Positions 55,340 to 62,473 are shown, counted from the first letter of the stretch. The stretch is DNA of 64,000 nucleotides from Winslowiella toletana (GCF_032164335.1 NZ_CP134152.1:1240001-1304000); one strand, 5' to 3'. Notes: a model not told the origin generated them from the sequence alone. A program made the numbers and translations.

Positions 55340-55363
55340 AAGCCACCTTCGGGTGGCTTTTTC
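55340..55363 (+). terminator. Intrinsic terminator after first lipoprotein gene
   Basis: The stem is AAGCCACC (55340-55347) with GGTGGCTT (55352-55359), a TTCG tetraloop and a T-run. It is a strong classical terminator. Confidence 0.9.
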
Positions 55364-55377
55364 TATGGGGCAAGGAA

Positions 55378-56517
55378 ATGAAAAAGTCTATTCTGGCATG
55401 TCTTATATTTGTGTTCATTTTGACAGGATGTGGCCCAAAGGAGCTTTCTCCTGAAGAGAAACAAAAGGTCGAGCAACTCAAGGTGGAATTATCACAAACA
55501 GAAAGTGATATTTCGTCTGCGAATGCCGCAAATCAGAACTACTCTGGCGGGCTGATCAAGACATTAATCAGCGCCAGAGTGGAAATTCTCAAAACAAACC
55601 AGGCGCTAATTAAGCAGCGAATTGATGCTATTGAATCAGGCGCAAAAATAACAATGGATGTGCCAGGAGCAAAACCTGATGAGGCGACGGCTGAGTCAGT
55701 TAAGAGCGAAATAGATGCGTTAAATGCTCAGATTTCTCAGGCTAAAGCAGAAGCCAACCAGTATAGCGGTGGCCTGGTTCTTGCGATGAAACTGGCAGCA
55801 ATCGCAACTCAGGAGCAAACCATGGCGATGCTTCAACAACGCTATTTGTCAGCCAAGTATGGACTTGCTAACGCTATGCCATCTGATTTGAAGCAGGGCA
55901 ATGTTGCTGAAGCAAAGAAAATCGATAAACCAGCTCAGGCTAGCAATAATCAGCCATTACTCCCGCCGGGAGATGGGCCATTTGGCTTGGAGTCAGGTTT
56001 AAGCAAAAAGAATATCGAAGATATGACCGGTGAAGAGCTCAAGCCCTATGAGGGCGTGCCAAATCTCTATACGGTAAAATCTCCACCGAAAAAGAACGCT
56101 GAATTTGAGGGTTTTGGTCTATTAATTTCGCCAAAGTCTGGCCTATGCCAAATCAGAGCGTTAGGTAAAAATATTGATACAGACAGCTATGGACTTGCGC
56201 TCCAGTCAAAATACAAAGAGCTTATGGATTCTCTATCTTCAATCTATGGCAAACCTAAAAGTACCGATTTTTTACTTTCAGGTTCAATCTGGAAAGAACC
56301 TCAAGACTGGATGATGGCGCTAAACAAAAAGGAACGTTTCCTCTCAGCCCAATGGGAAGGATCGCCCGCAATACCTCTCAAAAACAAACTTGCATTGGTA
56401 TCCATGGAAGCTAGAGCCAATAGCTCTGGCAAAGGGTATGTTTTCCTTCAGTATGATTTTGACAACATAGATGCTTGCAACGCGGAGATTGAGGACGTCA
56501 AGAAAAGCTCGTTATAA
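55378..56517 (+). CDS. Lipoprotein with internal repeat and coiled coil (379 aa)
   Basis: 379 aa. The signal ends FILTGCGP (lipidated Cys18). Residues 20-160 form a helical region with an internal duplication: ANQNYSGGLIKTLISARVEI recurs as ANQYSGGLVLAMKLAAIATQ. A Pro-rich linker (about 185-200) leads to a globular C-terminal domain with one Cys pair (GLCQIRAL, IDACNAEIE). No family recognised. It begins 15 bases after the terminator of the preceding lipoprotein gene and ends before another terminator, so it is a stand-alone cargo gene for the cell envelope. Confidence 0.78.
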   Translation: MKKSILACLIFVFILTGCGPKELSPEEKQKVEQLKVELSQTESDISSANAANQNYSGGLIKTLISARVEILKTNQALIKQRIDAIESGAKITMDVPGAKPDEATAESVKSEIDALNAQISQAKAEANQYSGGLVLAMKLAAIATQEQTMAMLQQRYLSAKYGLANAMPSDLKQGNVAEAKKIDKPAQASNNQPLLPPGDGPFGLESGLSKKNIEDMTGEELKPYEGVPNLYTVKSPPKKNAEFEGFGLLISPKSGLCQIRALGKNIDTDSYGLALQSKYKELMDSLSSIYGKPKSTDFLLSGSIWKEPQDWMMALNKKERFLSAQWEGSPAIPLKNKLALVSMEARANSSGKGYVFLQYDFDNIDACNAEIEDVKKSSL

Positions 56518-56567
56518 ACCTTCTTCTCTATGTTGCTATATAAGCGCTTATAAAATTTTTCAGCCAC

Positions 56568-56591
56568 ACCTCGCTTCGGCGAGGTTTTTTA
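56568..56591 (+). terminator. Intrinsic terminator after second lipoprotein gene
   Basis: The stem is ACCTCGC (56568-56574) with GCGAGGT (56579-56585), a TTCG loop and a T-run. Confidence 0.88.
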
Positions 56592-56705
56592 TAAGTAAAA
56601 AATTCGATCGAAACGATCAAATCACCGTTTCATAAATCGGCATATAAAAAATAAGCATTTCACTTACTGCAATTATAATCACTGTATATTTATCAGGAGG
56701 TGATT

Positions 56706-56879
56706 ATGATTCCGACTCGCGTTAAGCCCGTACTTCTCAGCATTGAACAACTCGAAGCACTTCGCAAAATTCAGGAGCAGGAGCGCGCCAAATCCGTGCT
56801 GGGCGTGGCTCCAACCATCCATGTTATTGCTCGCGGACTAATGGATAAAGCGCTCGCACAATTGGCGCAGGAGGCTTAA
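56706..56879 (+). CDS. Small hypothetical protein (57 aa)
   Basis: 57 aa beginning MIPTRVKPVLLSIEQLEALR and ending MDKALAQLAQEA; probably one helical DNA-binding-like or regulatory unit. It has an excellent ribosome-binding site, AGGAGG at 56695-56700, five bases before the ATG. The AT-rich stretch upstream contains TATAAT-like elements. Its stop overlaps the next start (TAATG). Family not recognised. Confidence 0.65.
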   Translation: MIPTRVKPVLLSIEQLEALRKIQEQERAKSVLGVAPTIHVIARGLMDKALAQLAQEA

Positions 56880-56947
56880 TGGAACAACTTCAACGCCTAG
56901 CTGAAGCCATTGCAGAAACTTACATTCGCGATCTTCAGCGCGTTTGA
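56879..56947 (+). CDS. Very small ORF coupled to previous gene (22 aa)
   Basis: MEQLQRLAEAIAETYIRDLQ plus two residues. The start overlaps the stop of the preceding 57-aa gene (TAATG), which suggests translational coupling. A single amphipathic helix. It may be a real micro-protein or a coupling relay; no homologue is recognised. Confidence 0.35.
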   Translation: MEQLQRLAEAIAETYIRDLQRV

Positions 56948-56978
56948 GCAGATCCCATTTTAAATCAGGAGATATCAC

Positions 56979-57137
56979 ATGAATTTAGAACAGAAATTTG
57001 CAGTGTTAGAGGCCGAGTTAGCTGAGATTAAATCGCAGCTGAAAGCACCTGAAGAGCTGGCAAAGATTGTGCGTGAAACCACAATCGAAACGATTAAGAA
57101 CGCCCAGCGCCCCGGTGGTTTGCTCCACAAAAAGTAA
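56979..57137 (+). CDS. Small coiled-coil protein (52 aa)
   Basis: 52 aa: MNLEQKFAVLEAELAEIKSQ, then KIVRETTIETIKNAQR. The N-terminal heptads predict a coiled coil. AGGAG at 56967-56971 lies seven bases before the ATG. Similar short coiled-coil proteins precede terminase-type genes in phages, but no function is known. Confidence 0.6.
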   Translation: MNLEQKFAVLEAELAEIKSQLKAPEELAKIVRETTIETIKNAQRPGGLLHKK

Positions 57138-57247
57138 TCTGAACGGTCGCAGGGACGCGACTCCTAGACAGCCGGCAAATTATTTTGCTGATTGGTTCGT
57201 TGAGAATGGTTAAGTGGTAACGAGTAATAGCGAGAGGTGGCATACAC

Positions 57248-57682
57248 ATGCCTGACAGCACGAAAGAACAGGCCAGTCGTGACAAGGGCGGCAAATGGAA
57301 GAAAGGAGCATCGGGTAATCCCGGTGGGCGCAGCAGCAAGGCGGCTGAGTTGAGACGCGTGCTGGAAGGTGGTGCTGATGATGCCGTTAAAACCATCATG
57401 GATGCGGCTAAAGATGGTGATATGGCAGCCTGCCGTCTCATCCTGGACAGAGTAGTCCCGCCGAGCAAGCCAGTATATCAGCCGGTTTCGTTTGAGCTGG
57501 ACGATAGCGATTTACCTGCAGCGGCACGTTCTGTGGTGAAGGCGATCGCCGCAGGAGAACTGCCCGCCGACCAGGGGAAAATGATTCTGGATGGTCTGGC
57601 GAACATGGCGAAGATTATCGAAATTTCAGAGCTGGCTGAGCGTCTCGCTGAGCTGGAAAAAGCACAGGAGAGAAATCAATGA
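57248..57682 (+). CDS. DUF5681-domain phage protein (possible small-terminase-like)
   Basis: 144 aa. The N-terminus has the DUF5681 signature KGGKWKKGASGNPGGRSSKA. Helical middle and C-terminus (ELRRVLEGGADDAVKTIMDA, ISELAERLAELEKAQERNQ). DUF5681 proteins often sit next to terminase genes and are suspected to act in DNA recognition for packaging; that is a family association, not proof. Its stop overlaps the next start (ATGA). Confidence 0.75.
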   Translation: MPDSTKEQASRDKGGKWKKGASGNPGGRSSKAAELRRVLEGGADDAVKTIMDAAKDGDMAACRLILDRVVPPSKPVYQPVSFELDDSDLPAAARSVVKAIAAGELPADQGKMILDGLANMAKIIEISELAERLAELEKAQERNQ

Positions 57683-57897
57683 GCCTGCTAAGACGAATAG
57701 AAGCATTAGAGGCCACTATCGGCGCTCAGACCACCAGCAGCGGCCCCAATGAAATCTGGCTCATCGGTGTCAGCCCGGACGGCTCCCGCGAGTGTGGCGG
57801 CGGCTGGGTGAAGGATAAAGGGCAATTCCGTATTGCCACCACTGATGAGGCTCATCGACATAACTTAAACATCCTGCAGGCTGGTCATCATGAGTAA
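57679..57897 (+). CDS. Small phage-type protein (72 aa)
   Basis: 72 aa starting MSLLRRIEALEATIGAQTTS. Its opening (LLRRIEALEA) resembles that of the next gene (LLARLNRLEK), hinting at a shared origin of the two N-termini. The C-terminal part is beta-like (EIWLIGVSPDGSRECGGGWV). It overlaps both neighbours, so it is part of a tight operon. Function unknown. Confidence 0.65.
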   Translation: MSLLRRIEALEATIGAQTTSSGPNEIWLIGVSPDGSRECGGGWVKDKGQFRIATTDEAHRHNLNILQAGHHE

Positions 57898-58111
57898 TTT
57901 ACTGGCGAGATTGAACCGGCTGGAAAAGGCCATGGTGACCAAAGATGGCGATGTGCAGGTGATTTCTGCACTGATGGATGAGTTAGCTGGTAATGCCCCT
58001 GCAGGGACTTATGAGTGCGCTGTTGAGAGGCTTTCTCGCCGCGGCAATTCATTCCCACAATCGGCAGAGCTGAAGGCGTTGCTGGTGGGTGACGGCAGCG
58101 AACAGATATAG
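57890..58111 (+). CDS. Small phage-type protein (73 aa)
   Basis: 73 aa starting MSNLLARLNRLEKAMVTKDG. Acidic middle (VQVISALMDELAGNAPAGTY), no membrane segment. It overlaps the previous gene by eight bases. Function unknown; the operon context suggests a link with the DUF5681 protein. Confidence 0.62.
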   Translation: MSNLLARLNRLEKAMVTKDGDVQVISALMDELAGNAPAGTYECAVERLSRRGNSFPQSAELKALLVGDGSEQI

Positions 58112-58189
58112 CGCGATTAGCATTAAGGTTCGCACTAACTGCCCTACCCCATGAATACCTGACAAAAGTTAACTTTGAGGTGAAACGAG

Positions 58190-58507
58190 ATGGACAGCAG
58201 AGCGGAACTACTCAAGCAGCTGAAAGCCTACCACCAGCGCCAAAAAGAGCGCTTCGACAGATGGCAGGCGTCAGGGTATCGACAAGAATTAAAGCCGATA
58301 CATGAACCGATGCCGGATGAATTACTCCACATCCCATGCGCGGCGAAGACCAGAGCCGGAACGCCGTGCAAGCGAACTGACATCAGCACCAACGGGCGCT
58401 GCAAGTATCATGGTGGTCACAGTACGGGCGCATTAACAGCAGAAGGTAAAGCCCGTCAGCTGGAAGGCTATCGGCGTTGGCAGCAAGAAAGGGCAGGGAG
58501 CCTGTAG
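58190..58507 (+). CDS. HGGxSTG-domain protein
   Basis: 105 aa. The conserved core CAAKTRAGTPCKRTDISTNG is followed by RCKYHGGHSTG: three Cys and two His arranged as a probable zinc-binding knuckle. A C-terminal GKARQLEGYRRWQQERAG follows. HGGxSTG proteins occur in phages and islands near terminase-like genes; the role is unknown. The first 45 residues are helical and charged. Confidence 0.8.
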   Translation: MDSRAELLKQLKAYHQRQKERFDRWQASGYRQELKPIHEPMPDELLHIPCAAKTRAGTPCKRTDISTNGRCKYHGGHSTGALTAEGKARQLEGYRRWQQERAGSL

Positions 58508-58632
58508 ATGTTGGCATTCAAGCGGCCTGACCAGAAAGGGTTCACACGCAGCGAGAACGATAAATTGCTGATGACTATTTCAAGCGAAAAGTTAAAAGGC
58601 TTGCGAAAGCTCTATACCCACAACAAATTAAA

Positions 58633-59013
58633 TCATTTATCAGCTTCGTTTTCTTTGGTAGTTAGGATGAGCTTAGTGGCACCTTCTAAAGATTTTGAAA
58701 GCTCAGCTTGGCTCATCCCGGTAGCTTTGAATTTGAAGCCATCCTTTTCTACTATGATTGACTTGTGTTTATGTCGCCGAGTAAAGGCCAAAATAGCACC
58801 AGCAACCGTAGTCCAGAAATACTCTGATTTGAGCACTAGGATTAGTATCTGCTTCACTTCTTCAGCACTATTGACGACAAAATCATAGCCGCTTCTTTTC
58901 TCTATAGAGCCTTTTAAATCAGGAACATATTTAATGTCGTTTTCTTTAAGAGTCGCGCAAAAAGCTACTGCTATTTCAGATGGTAAAGAAACTTTCAAAG
59001 GAGCTTTGTTCAT
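58633..59013 (-). CDS. Hypothetical membrane-anchored protein (126 aa)
   Basis: 126 aa from ATG 59013, with AGGTGA just upstream; a GTG three codons earlier is also open. A hydrophobic segment near residues 60-78 (EYFWTTVAGAILAF) could be one membrane helix. The soluble C-terminus is Lys-rich. It is AT-rich and on the opposite strand from its neighbours, like a moron gene inserted in the element. The opposing frame at 58508-58888 is taken as its shadow. Function unknown. Confidence 0.6.
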   Translation of the reverse strand: MNKAPLKVSLPSEIAVAFCATLKENDIKYVPDLKGSIEKRSGYDFVVNSAEEVKQILILVLKSEYFWTTVAGAILAFTRRHKHKSIIVEKDGFKFKATGMSQAELSKSLEGATKLILTTKENEADK

Positions 59014-59616
59014 AAAAATCACCTATGAGAAATGGGGGGCGAGACTTAGAGCCTTTAGTATTTTTTCCAAAGCCGCATTCTCAGCAATCATACTAAATTG
59101 TGTTTTTATGACATTGATGTAAATGATTGGACACGCGATATGGACAAGCGAGAGAGTAATCCTAATCGTGAGGCTCGAAAATCCTGACAGATGATCAGTG
59201 GTTCGTCGGATACCCATTGACGCCACAAGCCGTATTTAGCATAAAGAACACCTGAACGTTCACTGTAAAAAAGCCAGATGCGCAACGATTGACTGACAAA
59301 AAATAGAGATGACACTGCTACAATTGCCCGCCAGAGCAGTAAGCCCCTGGACAAGCACATGCTCTACACTATCCATATTAGAGTGACTTAGGTTCCACAG
59401 GCGAAAGAGCAGCATCGGCAGAGGATGAACGCGACGGGGTTCTGCTGGAAGAACCTCAGAGATTCAAACGGCAGCTTAAAATGTACGCGTATTGACGCCG
59501 TCATTGTTATAATATAAATAATTATACTGATCACACATACAGTAGCTATGACCGAACTGGTTACTGTAAAGTGAAAGAAGTTACTTTTAAGCCACTCATT
59601 GGATAGCCAGAAAACT
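59014..59616. other. 600-base region without a convincing gene, upstream of the DprA-like gene
   Basis: Minus-strand frames of 84 and 85 codons exist (59106-59360, 59388-59645), but neither has a good ribosome-binding site or known family. The second would overlap the DprA-like start. Around 59494-59530 the DNA is AT-rich with TTGACG and TATAAT-like sequences (too closely spaced to be a pair), probably the promoter zone of the cargo operon. The rest may be decayed coding DNA. Confidence 0.45.
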
Positions 59617-60510
59617 ATGTCACTACTTGATTTCGCATCACACAACTCATTCGAGCGAGCCGTGTCTCCTTTCCGGGAGATGGCTGCTTACGAGGCATTG
59701 TGGACGGAACAAGGCGCAACCTTCAAAACGATTGCCGATAAGTTTCGTCATGCTCACGGTGACCTCTTACCGTCTGAACTGGTTCCTGATAGCACGATCG
59801 ATACCTTTAAATCGAAGCTGAAGAGCATTCTCGATAAATACAACGTTGAGGATTTTGGTGTGCGTGTGCATGGAGCTGGAGAATATCCAGAAAAGCTACG
59901 TGACGCTCGTCATCCCATAGAAGTTCTCTACTATCAGGGTTGGTGGGACTTAGTGAATACTCCTTCAGTGGCGGTAGTTGGTTCGCGCAAAGTATCTGAG
60001 GAAGGGGTGAGAAGGACACGTAAGTTGGTTAAGTGCCTAGTTAATGACGGGTTTACAATCGTGTCAGGTTTAGCTGAAGGCGTAGATACTTGTGCGCATC
60101 AAACCGCGCTGGAAATGGGTGGTAAAACCATTGCTGTTATAGGTACCCCACTTTCTCATAACTATCCAAAACAGAATGTTGGTCTGCAAAAGACGATTAG
60201 AGAAAACTATCTGCTTATCAGTCAGGTTCCATTCCAACGCTATCTGGATCAAGACTTTCGCAGTAATCGTATTTTCTTCCCAGAGCGTAACATAACGATG
60301 TCTGCCTTAACTAAAGCAACAATCATTATTGAGGCATCAGACACGTCCGGTACTCTGACACAAGCAAGAGCTGCGCTGGCGCAAGGCAGGAAGCTGTTTA
60401 TTTTGGAATCATGTTTCCAAAACCCCTCTATCTCATGGCCTGCAAAGTATGAAGCTCAAGGTGCTATCAGAGTTAAGAGCTATGAAGATGTTCGGGAGCA
60501 TCTGAAATGA
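59617..60510 (+). CDS. DprA-like (SLOG/Rossmann) protein
   Basis: 297 aa from ATG 59617 (a TTG at 59599 is also in frame). Residues 1-115 form an N-terminal extension unlike chromosomal DprA. Residues 116-265 form the DprA Rossmann core: VAVVGSRKVSEEG (GSR 122-124), VSGLAEGVDTCAHQTAL, TIAVIGTPLSHNYP, FPERNITMSALTKATIIIEA and SGTLTQARAALAQG. The C-terminal winged helix of typical DprA is absent. DprA binds ssDNA and loads RecA; related SLOG proteins bind nucleotides. Its stop overlaps the next start (ATGA), so the two proteins are made together. Probable cargo. Confidence 0.85.
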   Translation: MSLLDFASHNSFERAVSPFREMAAYEALWTEQGATFKTIADKFRHAHGDLLPSELVPDSTIDTFKSKLKSILDKYNVEDFGVRVHGAGEYPEKLRDARHPIEVLYYQGWWDLVNTPSVAVVGSRKVSEEGVRRTRKLVKCLVNDGFTIVSGLAEGVDTCAHQTALEMGGKTIAVIGTPLSHNYPKQNVGLQKTIRENYLLISQVPFQRYLDQDFRSNRIFFPERNITMSALTKATIIIEASDTSGTLTQARAALAQGRKLFILESCFQNPSISWPAKYEAQGAIRVKSYEDVREHLK

Positions 60511-61154
60511 CATTCCGTTTAACCAAAATTGATGAGTTAAAACGTCCTGATCATCATCATCTTGACGATGAAGATAACTGCTATTTTTTTGGTGAGTACA
60601 CCGCGCGTAAAGGTTTTAGGCATAGCGAAACTAACCAGCTAATTTGGAACTTAAAAAAAGGGAATGATAAGCGTGGTAGCTACGAATACCGGTTCAAGGG
60701 CCAAGCAATTCAGCAGGTGGCCACCTTAATTACTCAAACTATTGGCAACCTTCATGATTACACATTCGTACCAGTACCGCCGTCTAAATGCCGCACTGAC
60801 CCAGCTTATGACGATCGGATCTCTGATATTTTAAGAGCCTGCCATCAACGTAACGGAAACCTACAGTTTCGCGAACTTGTTACACAGCGGTTATCAATGG
60901 GCGCGTCACACAATTCAGTGGCTCGTCCGTCGCCTGCTCAAATAGCTGCTAATTATCAATTCGATCAAACAATCACAGTTGGCATTAGAAATACAATTGT
61001 CATTTTTGATGATGTCCTCACCGCAGGTAGCCACTTCAAAGCTATGAAAGATACCATACGGTACCATCTACCAAACGTGGGAATTATGGGCCTGTTTATC
61101 GCTAGGACTGAAAGACATTCAGACTTGATAGCTGATTCCGATTTAGAGGATTAG
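60507..61154 (+). CDS. ComF-like phosphoribosyltransferase-fold protein
   Basis: 215 aa. The type I PRTase PRPP loop is IVIFDDVLTAGSHFKAMKDT (about 164-183), with the ComF-like motif FVPVPPSK (87-94) followed by DDRI. The N-terminal 85 residues lack the Cys-rich zinc finger of competence ComF, but contain an acidic/His cluster (RPDHHHLDDEDN). Start overlaps the stop of the DprA-like gene by four bases. ComF-DprA pairing is known from natural transformation, but here both genes are inside a mobile island, so a defence or nucleotide-linked role is inferred. Confidence 0.8.
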   Translation: MTFRLTKIDELKRPDHHHLDDEDNCYFFGEYTARKGFRHSETNQLIWNLKKGNDKRGSYEYRFKGQAIQQVATLITQTIGNLHDYTFVPVPPSKCRTDPAYDDRISDILRACHQRNGNLQFRELVTQRLSMGASHNSVARPSPAQIAANYQFDQTITVGIRNTIVIFDDVLTAGSHFKAMKDTIRYHLPNVGIMGLFIARTERHSDLIADSDLED

Positions 61155-61160
61155 TAGCCA

Positions 61161-61568
61161 TCATGCACGCTTTGAATCTCTTCTCTTCCACGCACTAAAT
61201 ATGTCCTTATCCCATGCCTTGCCTGCCTTAGTCTGATAGCCAGCGTCGTTAAGCCGTTCTGCGATGATGCGACCATTATTAAACCCCTGCGCGATTGCCT
61301 CTTCCACAACATGGATCACGGCCTGTTCATCGTATTGTAAAGGAGGGATACCTTGCTTTCCGCCAATCAGAGCAGCCGCCGCGATCTCCATTCGTTCCAC
61401 CAGCGCCATTATGCGCGCGTTAGGGTTGCTTTCTGGCCGGTTCAGCTTTTGGCGGGCAGCATCGACCAGCCAAGCAGTTTTATCGCCACCAGCGGCATTT
61501 ACAGCACTGGTAAAAGCTTCGCTTAAATCACTAGGTACGCGGAAGGTAACAGACAGAGATTTGCTCAT
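61161..61568 (-). CDS. Small protein with RHH-like N-terminus and recombinase-like C-terminus
   Basis: 135 aa. The N-terminus (SLSVTFRVPSDLSEAFTSAV, then DKTAWLVDAARQKL) looks like a ribbon-helix-helix DNA-binding fold. The C-terminus (GRIIAERLNDAGYQTKAGKA, WDKDIFSAWKRR) resembles the helical DNA-binding tail of large serine recombinases. No catalytic Ser region is present. It may be a regulator of the nearby iterons (61636-61755), since it is transcribed away from them; this is inference. It ends six bases from the PRTase gene (convergent). Confidence 0.68.
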   Translation of the reverse strand: MSKSLSVTFRVPSDLSEAFTSAVNAAGGDKTAWLVDAARQKLNRPESNPNARIMALVERMEIAAAALIGGKQGIPPLQYDEQAVIHVVEEAIAQGFNNGRIIAERLNDAGYQTKAGKAWDKDIFSAWKRRDSKRA

Positions 61569-61635
61569 AACACACCAAGTTGGAGGAACAGGCGGCTATT
61601 TTAGCACCGTAAGACAGTGTAAAACATTAAAATGT

Positions 61636-61755
61636 GTTGGTTTAGAATGCCCTGTTGTTGGTTCAATTGGAGATTGTGTTGGTTCACTTTTTTTAAATTA
61701 ATACTTTTAAAACAACCATCTTTACAAATTGAACGAACTGAACCAACTGAACGAC
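61636..61755. repeat. Iteron cluster 2, candidate second replication site (ori/crr)
   Basis: Copies of GTTGGTTCA at 61657-61665 and 61678-61686, with a variant GTTGGTTTA at 61636-61644, face inverted TGAACCAAC at 61739-61747 with a variant TGAACGAAC at 61730-61738 and a partial copy at 61748-61755. A very AT-rich centre lies at 61687-61729. The arrangement mirrors cluster 1 at 54457-54567. Confidence 0.75.
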
Positions 61756-61858
61756 ACGTTTTTGCTTAATTATATAGAGAGAAAAATCCGCATCTTTCTT
61801 ACAATAAGGAAGCGTCATTAGCAAAGCTAATAATCCGTACTCACTACTGCGTTATCTT

Positions 61859-62230
61859 CTAACTTACCCGAACCGCTTCCCCGTCAATCGCGTTTAACTT
61901 GCCGCTATCGTCCCGCATAACCAAACATAAACCGGGAAGACCGTAACGGGAACAGTTACACCATACGCCTTTGCCTGCTCCCGACTGTGTGCTGTCCTGT
62001 CGCTGCTCATAGCTGGTTACCTTTTCCAGCAGCCCATTATTAACCATCGCCTCCAGCGTTCGCCTGGCTGATTCCAAATGATGTCGTGATTTGAATGAGT
62101 CCATGCCACTGAGCAGATATGCGACCCCGGATACATCGAACGGCGGCGCACCAATCTCACACGTTACCCACTCGCGGTGCTCAAGTTCGAAGAAACTCAG
62201 TATCTCTTTTTTACGGCTGGTCATTCTCAT
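61859..62230 (-). CDS. Hypothetical winged-helix-like protein at right end
   Basis: 123 aa starting MRMTSRKKEILSFFELEHRE. The order of segments (KEILSFF..., then SARRTLEAMVNNGLLEKVTS) suggests a winged helix-turn-helix DNA-binding domain. A Cys/Gly-rich stretch (GKGVWCNCSRYGLPG) could bind metal. Similar proteins occur near the right end of P4-like islands, but I know no function. It lies between iteron cluster 2 and the right arm-type sites. Confidence 0.65.
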   Translation of the reverse strand: MRMTSRKKEILSFFELEHREWVTCEIGAPPFDVSGVAYLLSGMDSFKSRHHLESARRTLEAMVNNGLLEKVTSYEQRQDSTQSGAGKGVWCNCSRYGLPGLCLVMRDDSGKLNAIDGEAVRVS

Positions 62231-62358
62231 GGCTGGTGGCTTCCTTAATGTAGGAAAGATCTATCATACAATAAGGGTTTCAGCTTATTGCGTTATGCAG
62301 TGAGTTGAATACGCCTGTTGTGGATAAAAAATAGCCAAAATGAGTTGTCACAAAAACA

Positions 62359-62380
62359 TTTGGGGGTATCTTTGGGGGTA
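62359..62380. repeat. Integrase arm-type sites, right end
   Basis: Two copies of TTTGGGGGTA (62359-62368 and 62371-62380) with 12-base spacing, identical in sequence and spacing to the pair near attL. They lie about 60 bases before attR. Confidence 0.72.
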
Positions 62381-62439
62381 TGTGTGATTTTGAAACTGAT
62401 AAATACTTTTATTTAACATTGGTTTGTTGGTTATTATCC

Positions 62440-62458
62440 AATCCTGTAGGGGGTACCA
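62440..62458 (+). repeat. Right attachment site (attR)
   Basis: AATCCTGTAGGGGGTACCA repeats the last 19 bases of tRNA-Arg with one C-to-G change. It marks the right end of the element. Confidence 0.88.
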
Positions 62459-62473
62459 ATACAATTCAATGAG

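Larger units (their letters stand above)
46445..62458. mobile_element. P4/PICI-like integrative element in tRNA-Arg
   Basis: About 16.0 kb between two 19-bp att repeats (18 of 19 identical). The order is integrase, unknown, AlpA, unknown, antirepressor, antisense-RNA immunity region, Icd-like gene, two small genes, primase-helicase, iteron cluster, PerC regulator, two lipoproteins, a run of small phage genes, a minus-strand membrane gene, a DprA-PRTase pair, an RHH-like gene, a second iteron cluster and a winged-helix-like gene. This is the plan of P4-like satellites and Gram-negative phage-inducible islands. No capsid, tail, portal, large terminase, psu, delta or sid gene is recognised. It may therefore be a satellite dependent on a helper or a defective island. 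Confidence 0.85.

Noticed and set aside
58508-58888. 126-codon plus-strand frame after the HGGxSTG gene
   Set aside because: Runs opposite the minus-strand membrane-protein gene at 58633-59013, which has a better start and a more protein-like composition; uncertain but less likely.
59106-59645. Two minus-strand frames of 84 and 85 codons upstream of the DprA-like gene
   Set aside because: No ribosome-binding sites or known families; the second overlaps the coding start of the DprA-like gene. Possibly decayed DNA.
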